This document shows positions 53,001-59,620 of a DNA stretch of 64,000 nucleotides, one piece after another (within the stretch, counting starts at the first letter, position 1; every line of letters starts with the position of its first letter). Location of the stretch: positions 124,001 to 188,000 of the forward strand of contig JAAWWE010000008.1 in NCBI GenBank assembly GCA_021404525.1, in the 5' to 3' direction. Made by a program: the position numbers and the translations under genes. The stretch is from Rhodobiaceae bacterium. Lineage in GTDB: Bacteria > Pseudomonadota > Alphaproteobacteria > Parvibaculales > Parvibaculaceae. Below the pieces are notes generated by a model that saw only the letters and a list, made by a program, of their open reading frames with translations, searched no databases and was not told where the DNA came from.

Positions 53001-53220
53001 CCACACACCTGCCCGCGCCAAATAAAATTAGGTCACACCCCTCGAATGTAACTACATCCCCCTGTGCACGACGTGATAATCCGGCAAACAAGCGGTCTAA
53101 TAGTGCATCAAACGTCCTCCGGAGATTTTCATCTAGTTCATCTTCTGAAAGAGCTTCACCAGCACTTGGCTTCCTGTCAGCTTCCTCCCCGCTCAACGCG
53201 GAATTGAAATCTAGTACCAA
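50005..53220 (-). CDS. Large DinG/XPD-like putative Fe-S superfamily 2 helicase
   Basis: A 1071-residue protein. A helicase motif I lies at residues 252-260 (ATVGSGKTT), then Cys334, Cys356, Cys409 and Cys415. The last pair (CPHHHTC) is followed by LYTHAAG and a Walker B-like YVIVDEG at 454-460. This order (P-loop, four cysteines, HA-type motif, DE box) is that of DinG/XPD Fe-S helicases, although Walker B ends DEGP instead of DEAH. Motif VI is QSAGRLR at 892-898. The first 240 and last 170 residues match nothing I know. The start is TTG 53220, with an in-frame stop just upstream. It is in island cargo next to small unknown genes; DNA unwinding in defence or mobility is possible but unproven. 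Confidence 0.72.
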   Translation of the reverse strand: MVLDFNSALSGEEADRKPSAGEALSEDELDENLRRTFDALLDRLFAGLSRRAQGDVVTFEGCDLILFGAGRCVGDAVDLSTYKFYTPLMLIRFVREDLSDKDAVEFAQAVLSEQTDKEIVRYAIAELWENEDRRVRYLIENGFLSFRKEDFEPLVAASEENSASTLDVALGGLDKQPDRSDSIRASTMPDRLRNLLEVKPNALPQFAHQLRVEAKENATKTILQVSNDFWSIPKVDVKEYSPELHKRRLLSATVGSGKTTSFLENILPHATDIRRRFDRPVNIDLVFPTLKLMNDVHQKLSVIAKKLRSKHLSIEVIPFYSRGENAAKDGGPLCKRGPSNLKPIYDQEDIVTGNFCEREGSHREEVTNTLDFNIQFGEGAFFAGKPSALSEAAKGEVGILDNLKTIAKCPHHHTCEYIKQYDRAKFEDRDFVFRLYTHAAGKYAWPLGVRSADYVIVDEGPSSTFVVENSDDPFDLTLFRKGHMFQKRMGAAARGGSDVDRYGQTLFSVEKGFLACFRGLSQRVQMHGKNRTLDTVAWQNSLQEIKSQNGLLDALRTEGVDRDDIEFLWNADHENIVPQFGDPSEDTSQILKKQPKHNLISKKLKSIWEALLLEIDVEEPHSRQFAPVLKHTDDYEASVEEKFVLTQWIRDNNPEFGLLDELGRRSSGRFSEAREKLIVLDATPRAEELAAIFGPFDSTQVKFPHRAEIFVDHSRSYSKTALTSQKYGEELRARIWEAIDQIASQLGPMGFVALPLDAKKALLADRQVFFPDDGVEGRMEPIAYWNSIAFLHQGALKGLDTFVDYSWGIVVGGSRIEEEALYRQIRSLYADAEIDVSPKKRKVSPETTVRVESAEENGFVETTFSQGLSLPGFQDSRLHEAYTSFYESSIIQSAGRLRTVHSKQKKRLFFFASGIPDEFVADWLEEGRRHHASQEQKEVALEKFSSVMRRTQGVFVLQPDWLVETAPDLFATRSAAKDWLKNHRDELRGTPIIKNIPIAGTPPNLTGEGHQFQVHEGHATLRKIVGAGRGAPPRGDVLIVAKDQQSAALAAKVSIWSAGFLTTKLQFEAQS

Positions 53221-53621
53221 CTTTGTTTACCCACTTCTTGACTGATATCGAACGAAAATAGAGGTTCAAGCTATACAAGCCTAACCACTTTAGCGCCGGC
53301 GATAGCGCGAAACGTCAAATCGTGACCATTTGATGCAGACAGAGCTTTACCAATCCATCCGACCGTTCAACGGACCCGCATGCTTTAGCTGCGCCTATCG
53401 TCACGCGCCTGCCAATGAGTGATTGCCCTCCCCCTGTGCTCGCAAGGTCCGACGCAATCATAGGCGCGAAAAGCGAAGGCATTTCTCAAATTCCGCATAT
53501 CACGTAACAATTAACTGTTGTCTCCGATTCGCAGCGTACGTGCCTTCTACGCGCGAGGCACGCGGTGTGCTTTCGGGGAGTGCAGCCCGGCTGCACGCCT
53601 GGCCATAAAGGAGATAATCCA
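53221..53621. other. Region upstream of the helicase-like gene with hairpins near the 38-residue gene
   Basis: Four hundred bases without a convincing gene. It should contain the promoters of the minus-strand helicase-like gene and of the plus-strand small gene. Two inverted repeats (CGTGCCT at 53539-53545 with AGGCACG at 53556-53562; GTGCAGCC at 53580-53587 with GGCTGCAC at 53589-53596) lie just ahead of the small gene and could structure its leader. Confidence 0.4.
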
Positions 53622-53738
53622 GTGGCTAAGACAATGAAAATTGGTCGAAGCGCCAAGACTGGCCGTTTTACGACGGTCAAGCAGGCAACCACGAAGAAGA
53701 ATACTCACGTGGTAGAGACCATTAAGAAAGCTAAGTAA
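53622..53738 (+). CDS. 38-residue conserved basic small protein
   Basis: GTG 53622 preceded by AAAGGAGA encodes MAKTMKIGRSAKTGRFTTV, then a Lys/Thr-rich end VVETIKKAK. The IGRSAKTGRFTTVKxA phrase recurs in many short alphaproteobacterial proteins I have seen as uncharacterised, so this is a real gene despite its size. It is basic and soluble, perhaps nucleic-acid or ribosome associated. It converges on the small minus-strand gene 53743-53904 with only four bases between stops. The function is unknown. Confidence 0.75.
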   Translation: MAKTMKIGRSAKTGRFTTVKQATTKKNTHVVETIKKAK

Positions 53739-53742
53739 TTCG

Positions 53743-53904
53743 TTACTTGGTGGCCGGACGGCGCTTCTTCGCGGGATCGTCGTCCGGTTCTTCTTTGTCG
53801 TCTGATTTGGTTACTGAATCGTTAACCCTCGGTTGAGGGGCAGTCTTCAACATGCGGTGGAGTATCTCGTCGCCTTCGGCAGAACGTTGATCTACCTTGC
53901 TTAT
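53743..53904 (-). CDS. Small acidic-basic protein coupled to the DUF1828-like gene
   Basis: A short frame of 53 residues reading (I)SKVDQRSAEGDEILHRML, then TAPQPRVNDS, an acidic run DDKEEPDDDPAKKRRPATK and stop. The RSAEGDEILxRML phrase followed by a Pro-rich, Lys/Arg-rich tail occurs in other small alphaproteobacterial proteins. No ATG, GTG or TTG exists at the natural start: the codon overlapping the upstream stop is ATA (53904-53902), exactly where an ATGA-type overlap would be expected. Either ATA initiates, or the gene was damaged, or translation starts at ATG 53853 and gives only 36 residues. Confidence 0.5.
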   Translation of the reverse strand: MSKVDQRSAEGDEILHRMLKTAPQPRVNDSVTKSDDKEEPDDDPAKKRRPATK

Positions 53905-54632
53905 ACCGACAGGCGTTCTTTGATGCTTGGTTCCAACGCACGAAGAGGCACTATTTCAGCTACCTGCTGCAGCAAAGAAACATCGTCTTGATCAAGCTGG
54001 CGATCATAGACCGCATACCGCCCAAGAAGATTCGTTGCTTCTATATCTGAGAAGGCCACGTATTTTGCCGCCACCGAAACATGGTGTGGAGAGACAGCAC
54101 TCATAAGCAGAACATCACTTCCGTTTTCACGCACGGCGTAATCAAAATGATGCGGCTTACCACTACGACCAACATATGAGTAATCCTTTGTTATACGGCG
54201 CTTTGGGACATATCCAACGAGCGTATCAAAGATGCGGTCCTTAAGTGTGGCCTCCGCAGAAGCCACTGAATGCTCAACGATTGATCGCGCAGCGTTAGCG
54301 GACGCGTTAGCAGTCGCCAATACGGCGTTCAACAACCAATCAAGGTTTGGGACTTCTGCTACGATTGTTTCCTCGACCAATTCGACATGATAAAGCGCTG
54401 CGCTTCGGCTAAGTGCGTTGTTTACAAGTGCGCCGTCGCGGCCATGAATCCATGCACAACGGGCAGCGCCACCTCCATCGTGAATTTTGAAGCCGTCGCC
54501 ATACTTCACGACAAAAACATTCACTGGATCGAATGATGGGTACAGGCATTGCGTAACAACACGAGATCCCGACTCCGTTTCCTCGCATACGTCGAGAATA
54601 CTCAGGGCTTTTCGAATCTGATCACACAGCAT
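53901..54632 (-). CDS. DUF1828-like protein
   Basis: A 243-residue soluble protein. The opening MLCDQIRKALSILDVCEETE, a central KYGDGFKIHDGGGAARCAW and the C-terminal DYAVRENGSDVLLMSAVSPHH recall the DUF1828 family of phage- and island-linked proteins; this is a resemblance, not a firm match. ATG 54632 has AGGGAGG five bases before it, so the upstream in-frame extension to 54674 is not used. It begins ten bases after the 54643-55164 gene and appears to be its operon partner. No catalytic residue set is obvious. Confidence 0.62.
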   Translation of the reverse strand: MLCDQIRKALSILDVCEETESGSRVVTQCLYPSFDPVNVFVVKYGDGFKIHDGGGAARCAWIHGRDGALVNNALSRSAALYHVELVEETIVAEVPNLDWLLNAVLATANASANAARSIVEHSVASAEATLKDRIFDTLVGYVPKRRITKDYSYVGRSGKPHHFDYAVRENGSDVLLMSAVSPHHVSVAAKYVAFSDIEATNLLGRYAVYDRQLDQDDVSLLQQVAEIVPLRALEPSIKERLSV

Positions 54633-54642
54633 AGCGACCTCC

Positions 54643-55164
54643 CTAAAAAAGTTGTCGTTGGGTCGGAACGTCAAATCGTCGCTGATCAGGAGTTATGACT
54701 AGATTAATCTCTCCTGCAAGCCATGGGAGAGCCTGAGGGAGACGCCGAGCCTTTTCTGGCGCCGGTCTCCTTAGTGGCAGCTCGCCAAAGCCATTGATTT
54801 CTATATGTTTTCTGTTGTCAGACCAAGTGTGTGCATGATTGCCACACACCTCAGCCGGAAGTCCCACTTTTATACCGAGCAACGAATTTGGCTTGCATAT
54901 AGCCGGATCGGTCAAATCCAAACGGTAGACCGGCTGATTTCTAAAAATCACAGAGATGCTCGGTGCAGAAAGGTGCATCTTTGGACATTTAAATCGAAGA
55001 TGGGCCCGAGAAACACCACTAACCTCCTCAATCGGCCACGTTGCCTGGTACTCTCCGTCCCTTGTCCCAGCAGCCCAAAAAGGCGGGGCACCCTGAAGGG
55101 TCTTTTGTTCAGCGAAAAACTCGTCGACCTCTTCAAGATCTTTAGTTGAAGGCTTATTGGACAT
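54643..55164 (-). CDS. Uncharacterised island protein (possible DUF6978-like)
   Basis: A 173-residue soluble protein, first of a three-gene operon at the right end of the island. Notable features are a CPKMHLSAPSISVIFRNQPVYRLDL strand-rich stretch and a GNHAHTWSDNRKHIEI segment with clustered histidines. Paired histidine motifs of this kind occur in the DUF6978 type of small proteins found with DUF1828-like partners, but I cannot confirm membership. ATG 55164 is the only good start. It could be one half of a toxin-antitoxin or defence pair; that is inference from size, pairing and location. Confidence 0.6.
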   Translation of the reverse strand: MSNKPSTKDLEEVDEFFAEQKTLQGAPPFWAAGTRDGEYQATWPIEEVSGVSRAHLRFKCPKMHLSAPSISVIFRNQPVYRLDLTDPAICKPNSLLGIKVGLPAEVCGNHAHTWSDNRKHIEINGFGELPLRRPAPEKARRLPQALPWLAGEINLVITPDQRRFDVPTQRQLF

Positions 55165-55359
55165 AGTGAGACTCTAAGTTTATTTTCCACTAAATCTAGT
55201 AGCCAGCCTCAAATAACAGTCACACAGCCTTAACCCCTGAAGTTTCCTTGGTTTTCTCTAAATCGCTCATATCCGGTACGTCACGTATATCACCAGGATT
55301 TTTTTTCCTATATCGGAAAGGTCAGCATGCGGCATTGCGGTCAATCATGGGCAGCGTAA

Positions 55360-55371
55360 AAAAGTTATCAA
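55360..55371 (+). repeat. Short direct repeat near the right island end
   Basis: AAAAGTTATCAA identical to 24903-24914, 32 bases inside the right attachment site, followed by a partial copy GGTTATCAA at 55375-55383. Candidate integrase arm sites. Confidence 0.45.
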
Positions 55372-55403
55372 ATAGGTTATCAATTTTTAAGAGTTGGGAA
55401 TTT

Positions 55404-55451
55404 TTTGGTGGGCCGTGTAGGATTCGAACCTACGACCTAGTGATTAAGAGT
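55404..55451 (-). repeat. Right attachment site within tRNA-Lys
   Basis: A 48-bp segment identical to 24787-24834, spanning the tRNA-Lys 3' half from the anticodon stem-loop through the CCA end and two bases beyond. Bases outside it differ at once (T versus C on the right, G versus T on the left), so the repeat ends are sharp. Confidence 0.93.
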
Positions 55452-55481
55452 CACCCGCTCTACCAACTGAGCTAACGGCCC
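55406..55481 (-). tRNA. tRNA-Lys (anticodon CUU)
   Basis: A 76-base tRNA on the minus strand. The acceptor arm GGGCCGT pairs with ACGGCCC, CCA is encoded, and the D-arm (AGCTCAGTTGGTAGAGC) and T-arm (GTAGGTTCGAATCCTAC) are canonical. The anticodon loop CTCTTAA gives anticodon CTT at 55448-55446 (lysine, AAG codons). It is intact and should be functional. Its 3' half serves as the integration target of the island to its left. Confidence 0.97.
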
Positions 55482-55596
55482 CACCGCAGACAGGACAGCC
55501 CCCGTCTGGATAGAGGCCGTGTTATAGGCGAGCGGCCACTCACTAGCAAGCCTTTGAAATAGAAAGAAATTCGACGCGAATAGGCGCATTAGAGCC

Positions 55597-56025
55597 TCAC
55601 TCAGCCTCGTCCAACACCGCCATATGGGTCACCGCCCAACCATAAGACCGCAAGCGCCAGCTGTCAGATTCTCTGACCAGCAAGAAGGCCCAGCCGCCCT
55701 CTTCATAAAACGGTGTGCCCTGCACCAGACCTCGCCAACTCGTCGGCAGGGTAAAAAACGCCTGTTCGCCTGTCACAGAGAAGTCCTGCGGGTCCCCGAA
55801 TTTGGGGCGAAGATTTTCAAGATGCTCTGCGTGGGCACGCATGGCCACTTTCCAGCGGTCCACCGCATCCGCACCCTCAAAAAGGTAGGGCGCGAAGTTC
55901 TCGACAATCGTCACAGCTTGATCCGAGAAGATATTCTCTAGAGAACGTTCATCACCACCGGCAATAAACCGCGCGATAGCTTGCGGCACCGCCATCATGG
56001 CGTCGTCGGGAACCTCAAGCTCCAT
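55597..56025 (-). CDS. SnoaL/NTF2-like protein downstream of rodA
   Basis: A 142-residue cystatin-fold protein of the SnoaL/DUF4440 type: an N-terminal helix PQAIARFIAGGDERSLENIF, then VTIVENFAPYLFEG, and closing strands GWAFLLVRESDSWRLRSYGWAV. The family includes small ligand-binding proteins and isomerases, and no catalytic residues are evident. ATG 56025 has AAGGGG upstream, nine bases past the rodA stop, so it is probably the last gene of the mre-mrd operon. Its connection to cell wall elongation is unclear. Confidence 0.82.
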   Translation of the reverse strand: MELEVPDDAMMAVPQAIARFIAGGDERSLENIFSDQAVTIVENFAPYLFEGADAVDRWKVAMRAHAEHLENLRPKFGDPQDFSVTGEQAFFTLPTSWRGLVQGTPFYEEGGWAFLLVRESDSWRLRSYGWAVTHMAVLDEAE

Positions 56026-56034
56026 CAACGCCCC

Positions 56035-57186
56035 TTACCAAAACGCGCCAGGATTACGGGTGATCTCATAGTTCCGATGAATATAGACACTCATCAGAAA
56101 GCCGAAACCCAGCATCAAAGTGAGCATAGCGGTCCCCCCATAGGACACCAGCGGCAGCGGCACACCCACCACAGGCACCAGCCCCATCACCATGGCTGTA
56201 TTGATGAAGATATAGAGGAAGAAATTCACCGTGATACCAATGGCGAGCAAGCGGCCAAACTGGTTACGGGTTTGTAGCCCGACGGTGAGGCCAAACATCA
56301 ACACCATCACATACAAGCCAAGCAGTGTAAGCCCGCCAACAAGACCCAGTTCTTCCGCGAGCATCGTGAAGATAAAGTCCGTGTGTTTCTCAGGCAGAAA
56401 ATTCAAGTGGGACTGTGTCCCTTCCATAAACCCTTTGCCAAAAACGCCGCCAGACCCAAGCGCAATCTTTGACTGAAGGATGTGGTACCCCGATCCAAGC
56501 GGATCACTTTCAGGGTCGAGAAATGTAAGAACACGCTGCTTCTGGTAGTCGCGCAACATTCCCCAGGCGACGGGGATCGCGCCCACCACCGCCAGCCCGC
56601 CAACAATGAAGTAGCGCCAGGCAAGCCCCGCCATAAACAAAAGCACAACGCCCACAACCGCGATAAGGACCGCCGTTCCGAGGTCTGGCTGGCGAAGGGT
56701 GAGATAGAATGGCGCCGCGATCATCAGTGCAGGCACGATGAGAAAGCGAAGACGAGAAACCTGATCCAGCGTCAGGCCGTGAAAGTAGCGGGCCAGTGCC
56801 AGGATCAAGGTGATCTTCATCAGTTCCGATGGTTGCAACTGAATAAACCCAAGATCAATCCACCGCTGTGCGCCCATCCCGCGAAAGCCGATAAACTCAA
56901 CGCCCACAAGCAGAGCAAGCGCCACGCCATAGGCTGGATAGGCGAGGTTCATCCAAACACGAATATCAATAAACGCAACGACGAACAGAACACAGACACC
57001 AATGCCAAAGCGCACCGCCTGTCGGGACGCCCATGGATCAAAATTTCCATCTGCGACCGAATAGAGCATCGCAAAGCCCATCGCAGCGATCGCGAATATG
57101 AGAAGGAGGAAACCCCAATTGAATTCAAAGAACTTGTCTTTGAGACTCATTTCCCGGCCGCTTGCGTTCAGAAATGCATCAACCAT
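56035..57186 (-). CDS. rodA: RodA peptidoglycan glycosyltransferase (SEDS family)
   Basis: A 383-residue membrane protein with about ten helices of the SEDS family. Recognisable parts: GGVFGKGFMEGTQSHLNFLPEKHTDFIFTMLAEELGLVGG (the FtsW/RodA signature in the large loop) and the PLVSYGGTAMLTLMLGFGFL end. RodA polymerises glycan strands for cell elongation with PBP2. GGAAGG lies before ATG 57186, three bases after the mrdA stop. It is part of the mreBCD-mrdA-rodA operon. Confidence 0.96.
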   Translation of the reverse strand: MVDAFLNASGREMSLKDKFFEFNWGFLLLIFAIAAMGFAMLYSVADGNFDPWASRQAVRFGIGVCVLFVVAFIDIRVWMNLAYPAYGVALALLVGVEFIGFRGMGAQRWIDLGFIQLQPSELMKITLILALARYFHGLTLDQVSRLRFLIVPALMIAAPFYLTLRQPDLGTAVLIAVVGVVLLFMAGLAWRYFIVGGLAVVGAIPVAWGMLRDYQKQRVLTFLDPESDPLGSGYHILQSKIALGSGGVFGKGFMEGTQSHLNFLPEKHTDFIFTMLAEELGLVGGLTLLGLYVMVLMFGLTVGLQTRNQFGRLLAIGITVNFFLYIFINTAMVMGLVPVVGVPLPLVSYGGTAMLTLMLGFGFLMSVYIHRNYEITRNPGAFW

Positions 57187-57189
57187 GCT

Positions 57190-59082
57190 CTATCCTTCCC
57201 GCAAGTCAGGGTTTTGAGGGGCCGCTGGTCCTTGAGGGCCCTGCGCCAAACGGTTGGCTGGGTCACGCTCCAAAACCACCTTCATAATGTCCCTCGCGAC
57301 AGGAGCCGCTGTCCGACTGCCACTCGCACCATGCTCCACTACCACCGACACCGCATATCTGGGGTCTTGAACCGGCGCAAAAGCAACGAAGAGAGCGTGT
57401 TCGCGCTGCTTCCACTCCAGCTCTTCGTTGGTGAGAACGCCGGATTCTCTTTCTTCTCGACTGATACGCCTGACCTGCGCAGACCCTGTCTTTCCAGCGA
57501 GCTGCATGCCGGGCTCTGTGATCCGCGATCGATAGGCAGTTCCACCGGGAACATTTGACACCATATTCATGCCATCGCGAGCAACGGCCAGAGCCGCATC
57601 TGAAACGCCCATGGACGGCGCTGGAGGTAAATCCATCGTCTCTTCGCCGACAGAGCGCACCAACCGTGGTTTCACGGCACGGCCACCGTTGGCGAGGCGG
57701 GATGTCATCACTGCAAGCTGGAGAGGTGTCGCAAGCAGATAGCCCTGCCCGACACCCGCAATGAGTGTCTCGCCCTGTTGCCACGGCGCACCTGTTGTCG
57801 CGCGCTTCCACCCTCGGCTCGGAACAAGACCCGATTTCTCGCCCGGAACTTCATATCCATAGGACTCGCCCAACCCAAATCGGTGGGCCATTTCATTAAT
57901 CCGATCAATGCCCAGGCGTTTGGCCGCCTCGTAAAAATAAGTATTGCAGGAATGCATGATGGCTTGCCGCATATCGACATTCCCATGCCCGCGGCGCTTC
58001 CAGCAGTGGAACTCATGATTGCCGAGCGTGGTTTTGCCTGTGCAGCGGATCCGTTCGTTCGGCCGCATCACTTTGTGCTCGACTGCTGCTGCGGCAACGA
58101 TCATCTTGAAGGTTGACCCTGGCGGATACTGACCGGCAATGGTTTTGTTGACCAATGGCTTGTAGGGATTTTCAATCAACCCATCCCAGGTTGCCTGGCT
58201 GAGCCCCACATTAAAGTCGTTCGGATCATAGGCAGGTGTTGATACACTGGCGAGCACGTCGCCGGTGTGAATATCCATAACCACAGCCGCAGCGGCTTCG
58301 CCAGCAAGGCGTTCCGTCGCATATTTTTGTAAATCCATATCGAGGGTCAGAACAACCTTCGACCCAGGCGTTCCCGGATCTTTAGAGAGTTCCCGGATCA
58401 CCCGGCCATAGGCGTTGACTTCAACATGGCTCGCGCCTGCAGCGCCACGCAGTTCACGATCAAGGCGCCGTTCCAAACCACTCTTGCCAATCCGGAAGCC
58501 TGGCAACTTCAATAGCGGGTCTTCGTCATCAAGATCTTTTTCGGACACCGCGGCCACATACCCGACAACATGCGCCAGCGCAGGGCCATGGGGATAGTGA
58601 CGTGTTTCCCCCACATCCGGTTCAATACCTGGCAGGTCCGGTTCGTGAATATTGACTTGAGCGAACTGCTCCCAGGAAAGATTTTCCGAGACGGTGATGG
58701 GAAGAAATGCCGGCGAGCGCCGCGCATCCCGAAGCACACGCTTCCATTGTGTCTCCGACAGGGGGACAACGCGATTGAGCTTGGTCAGTGTCGCTTCAAT
58801 ATCCGGCGTTTGTTCAGGAATGAGGAGGACGCGGAAATTCTGCCGGTTAGAGGCCAGCACTTTCCCAAAACGATCCAAAATTTCACCACGAAGCGGCGCC
58901 AGCAACCGCATGTTCACGCGGTTTTCCTCCGCCAACATTTGGTATTCAGAGCTCTTGAGAACCTGCAGATAATACATGCGGCTTGCCAACCCGCCGAACA
59001 CGAGCAGCTGCGCACCGCCAAGAATGGCCGCGCGCCGCGAGAAGGTTTTGAACCTCACATTATCCGTGCCGTCGGTCAGCAT
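57190..59082 (-). CDS. mrdA: Penicillin-binding protein 2 (MrdA)
   Basis: A 630-residue class B PBP: a single N-terminal membrane segment (AAILGGAQLLVFGGLASRMYYL), a PBP dimerisation/pedestal domain, and a transpeptidase domain with the motifs PPGSTFKM (active-site Ser-x-x-Lys), HSCNTY (SxN) and AGKTGSAQV (KTG). It cross-links new peptidoglycan during elongation in partnership with RodA. ATG 59082 with AGGGG is the real start; the frame reaches back through mreD to 59247. Eight bases separate it from mreD. Confidence 0.96.
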   Translation of the reverse strand: MLTDGTDNVRFKTFSRRAAILGGAQLLVFGGLASRMYYLQVLKSSEYQMLAEENRVNMRLLAPLRGEILDRFGKVLASNRQNFRVLLIPEQTPDIEATLTKLNRVVPLSETQWKRVLRDARRSPAFLPITVSENLSWEQFAQVNIHEPDLPGIEPDVGETRHYPHGPALAHVVGYVAAVSEKDLDDEDPLLKLPGFRIGKSGLERRLDRELRGAAGASHVEVNAYGRVIRELSKDPGTPGSKVVLTLDMDLQKYATERLAGEAAAAVVMDIHTGDVLASVSTPAYDPNDFNVGLSQATWDGLIENPYKPLVNKTIAGQYPPGSTFKMIVAAAAVEHKVMRPNERIRCTGKTTLGNHEFHCWKRRGHGNVDMRQAIMHSCNTYFYEAAKRLGIDRINEMAHRFGLGESYGYEVPGEKSGLVPSRGWKRATTGAPWQQGETLIAGVGQGYLLATPLQLAVMTSRLANGGRAVKPRLVRSVGEETMDLPPAPSMGVSDAALAVARDGMNMVSNVPGGTAYRSRITEPGMQLAGKTGSAQVRRISREERESGVLTNEELEWKQREHALFVAFAPVQDPRYAVSVVVEHGASGSRTAAPVARDIMKVVLERDPANRLAQGPQGPAAPQNPDLREG

Positions 59083-59089
59083 GGATCCC

Positions 59090-59620
59090 CTAACCCTGTA
59101 CCAAGAGCCGCTGGAGCAGCTGTTCAAAAAGTTTAGCAAATAGAGGGAAAAGCGCCACCGTCGCGGCCATCTGGACGAGCACGGGTGCTGGCGACAACAC
59201 CTGACCAAAATAGAGAGAGGCCAGGACCCAGCCCAGGAACCCCGCAATCACCGAAGACACAAGGAAACCCAGCCAAAACAAGCTAAACGTACGTCCAATC
59301 ATTAACTGCCGTTGAGAGAGGACAAGGCCGAAAATAATAAGGTAAACGAGCGCCCATAGGCCCAATGGGCCGGCAGATAGCAGGTCGTAGAAGAGCCCGA
59401 TGGCAAAAACACCATAGGGTGGAAACACATCAGGTCTCTGCACCGCCCAATAGTAAACCGCAATCAAGCCAAAGGCGGGCGCGATTTCGACCCCGAAAAT
59501 CCGGGAGAACGGCACAAAGCTCAACAACATGCAAAGAAAGCCCGCCAGGAACGGAAGAACAAGAAGCGCGATCTTTCCAGCACGTCCTACCGAAGAAGGG
59601 GTAATCGGTTCGAAGCTCAT
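59090..59620 (-). CDS. mreD: Rod shape-determining protein MreD
   Basis: A 176-residue integral membrane protein with five to six hydrophobic segments and the family's GLFYDLLSAGPLGLWALVYL phrase. MreD is a scaffold of the elongasome linking MreB/MreC to PBP2 and RodA. ATG 59620 overlaps the mreC stop by four bases, which supports both gene calls. Confidence 0.93.
   Translation of the reverse strand: MSFEPITPSSVGRAGKIALLVLPFLAGFLCMLLSFVPFSRIFGVEIAPAFGLIAVYYWAVQRPDVFPPYGVFAIGLFYDLLSAGPLGLWALVYLIIFGLVLSQRQLMIGRTFSLFWLGFLVSSVIAGFLGWVLASLYFGQVLSPAPVLVQMAATVALFPLFAKLFEQLLQRLLVQG

Larger units (their letters stand above)
24787..55451 (+). mobile_element. Integrative genomic island in tRNA-Lys(CUU) carrying metal resistance
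   Basis: About 30.6 kb bounded by a perfect 48-bp direct repeat of the tRNA-Lys 3' half, with an integrase at the left end and the intact tRNA at the right end. Cargo: two HME-RND efflux operons, multicopper oxidase, CDF transporter, MerR, LspA, AraC regulators, a helicase-like gene and small unknown genes. No relaxase, coupling protein or type IV secretion genes are visible, so it is an integrative element or island, not a self-transmissible ICE. No excisionase is recognisable. Confidence 0.9.

Noticed and set aside
24787..55451. A self-transmissible conjugative element
   Set aside because: No relaxase, coupling ATPase, VirB-type genes or replication initiator are recognisable in the 30.6 kb.
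56482..57558. A 358-residue plus-strand open frame opposite rodA and mrdA
   Set aside because: Its composition is His/Arg/Lys-rich random-like sequence; it is antisense to two certain genes.
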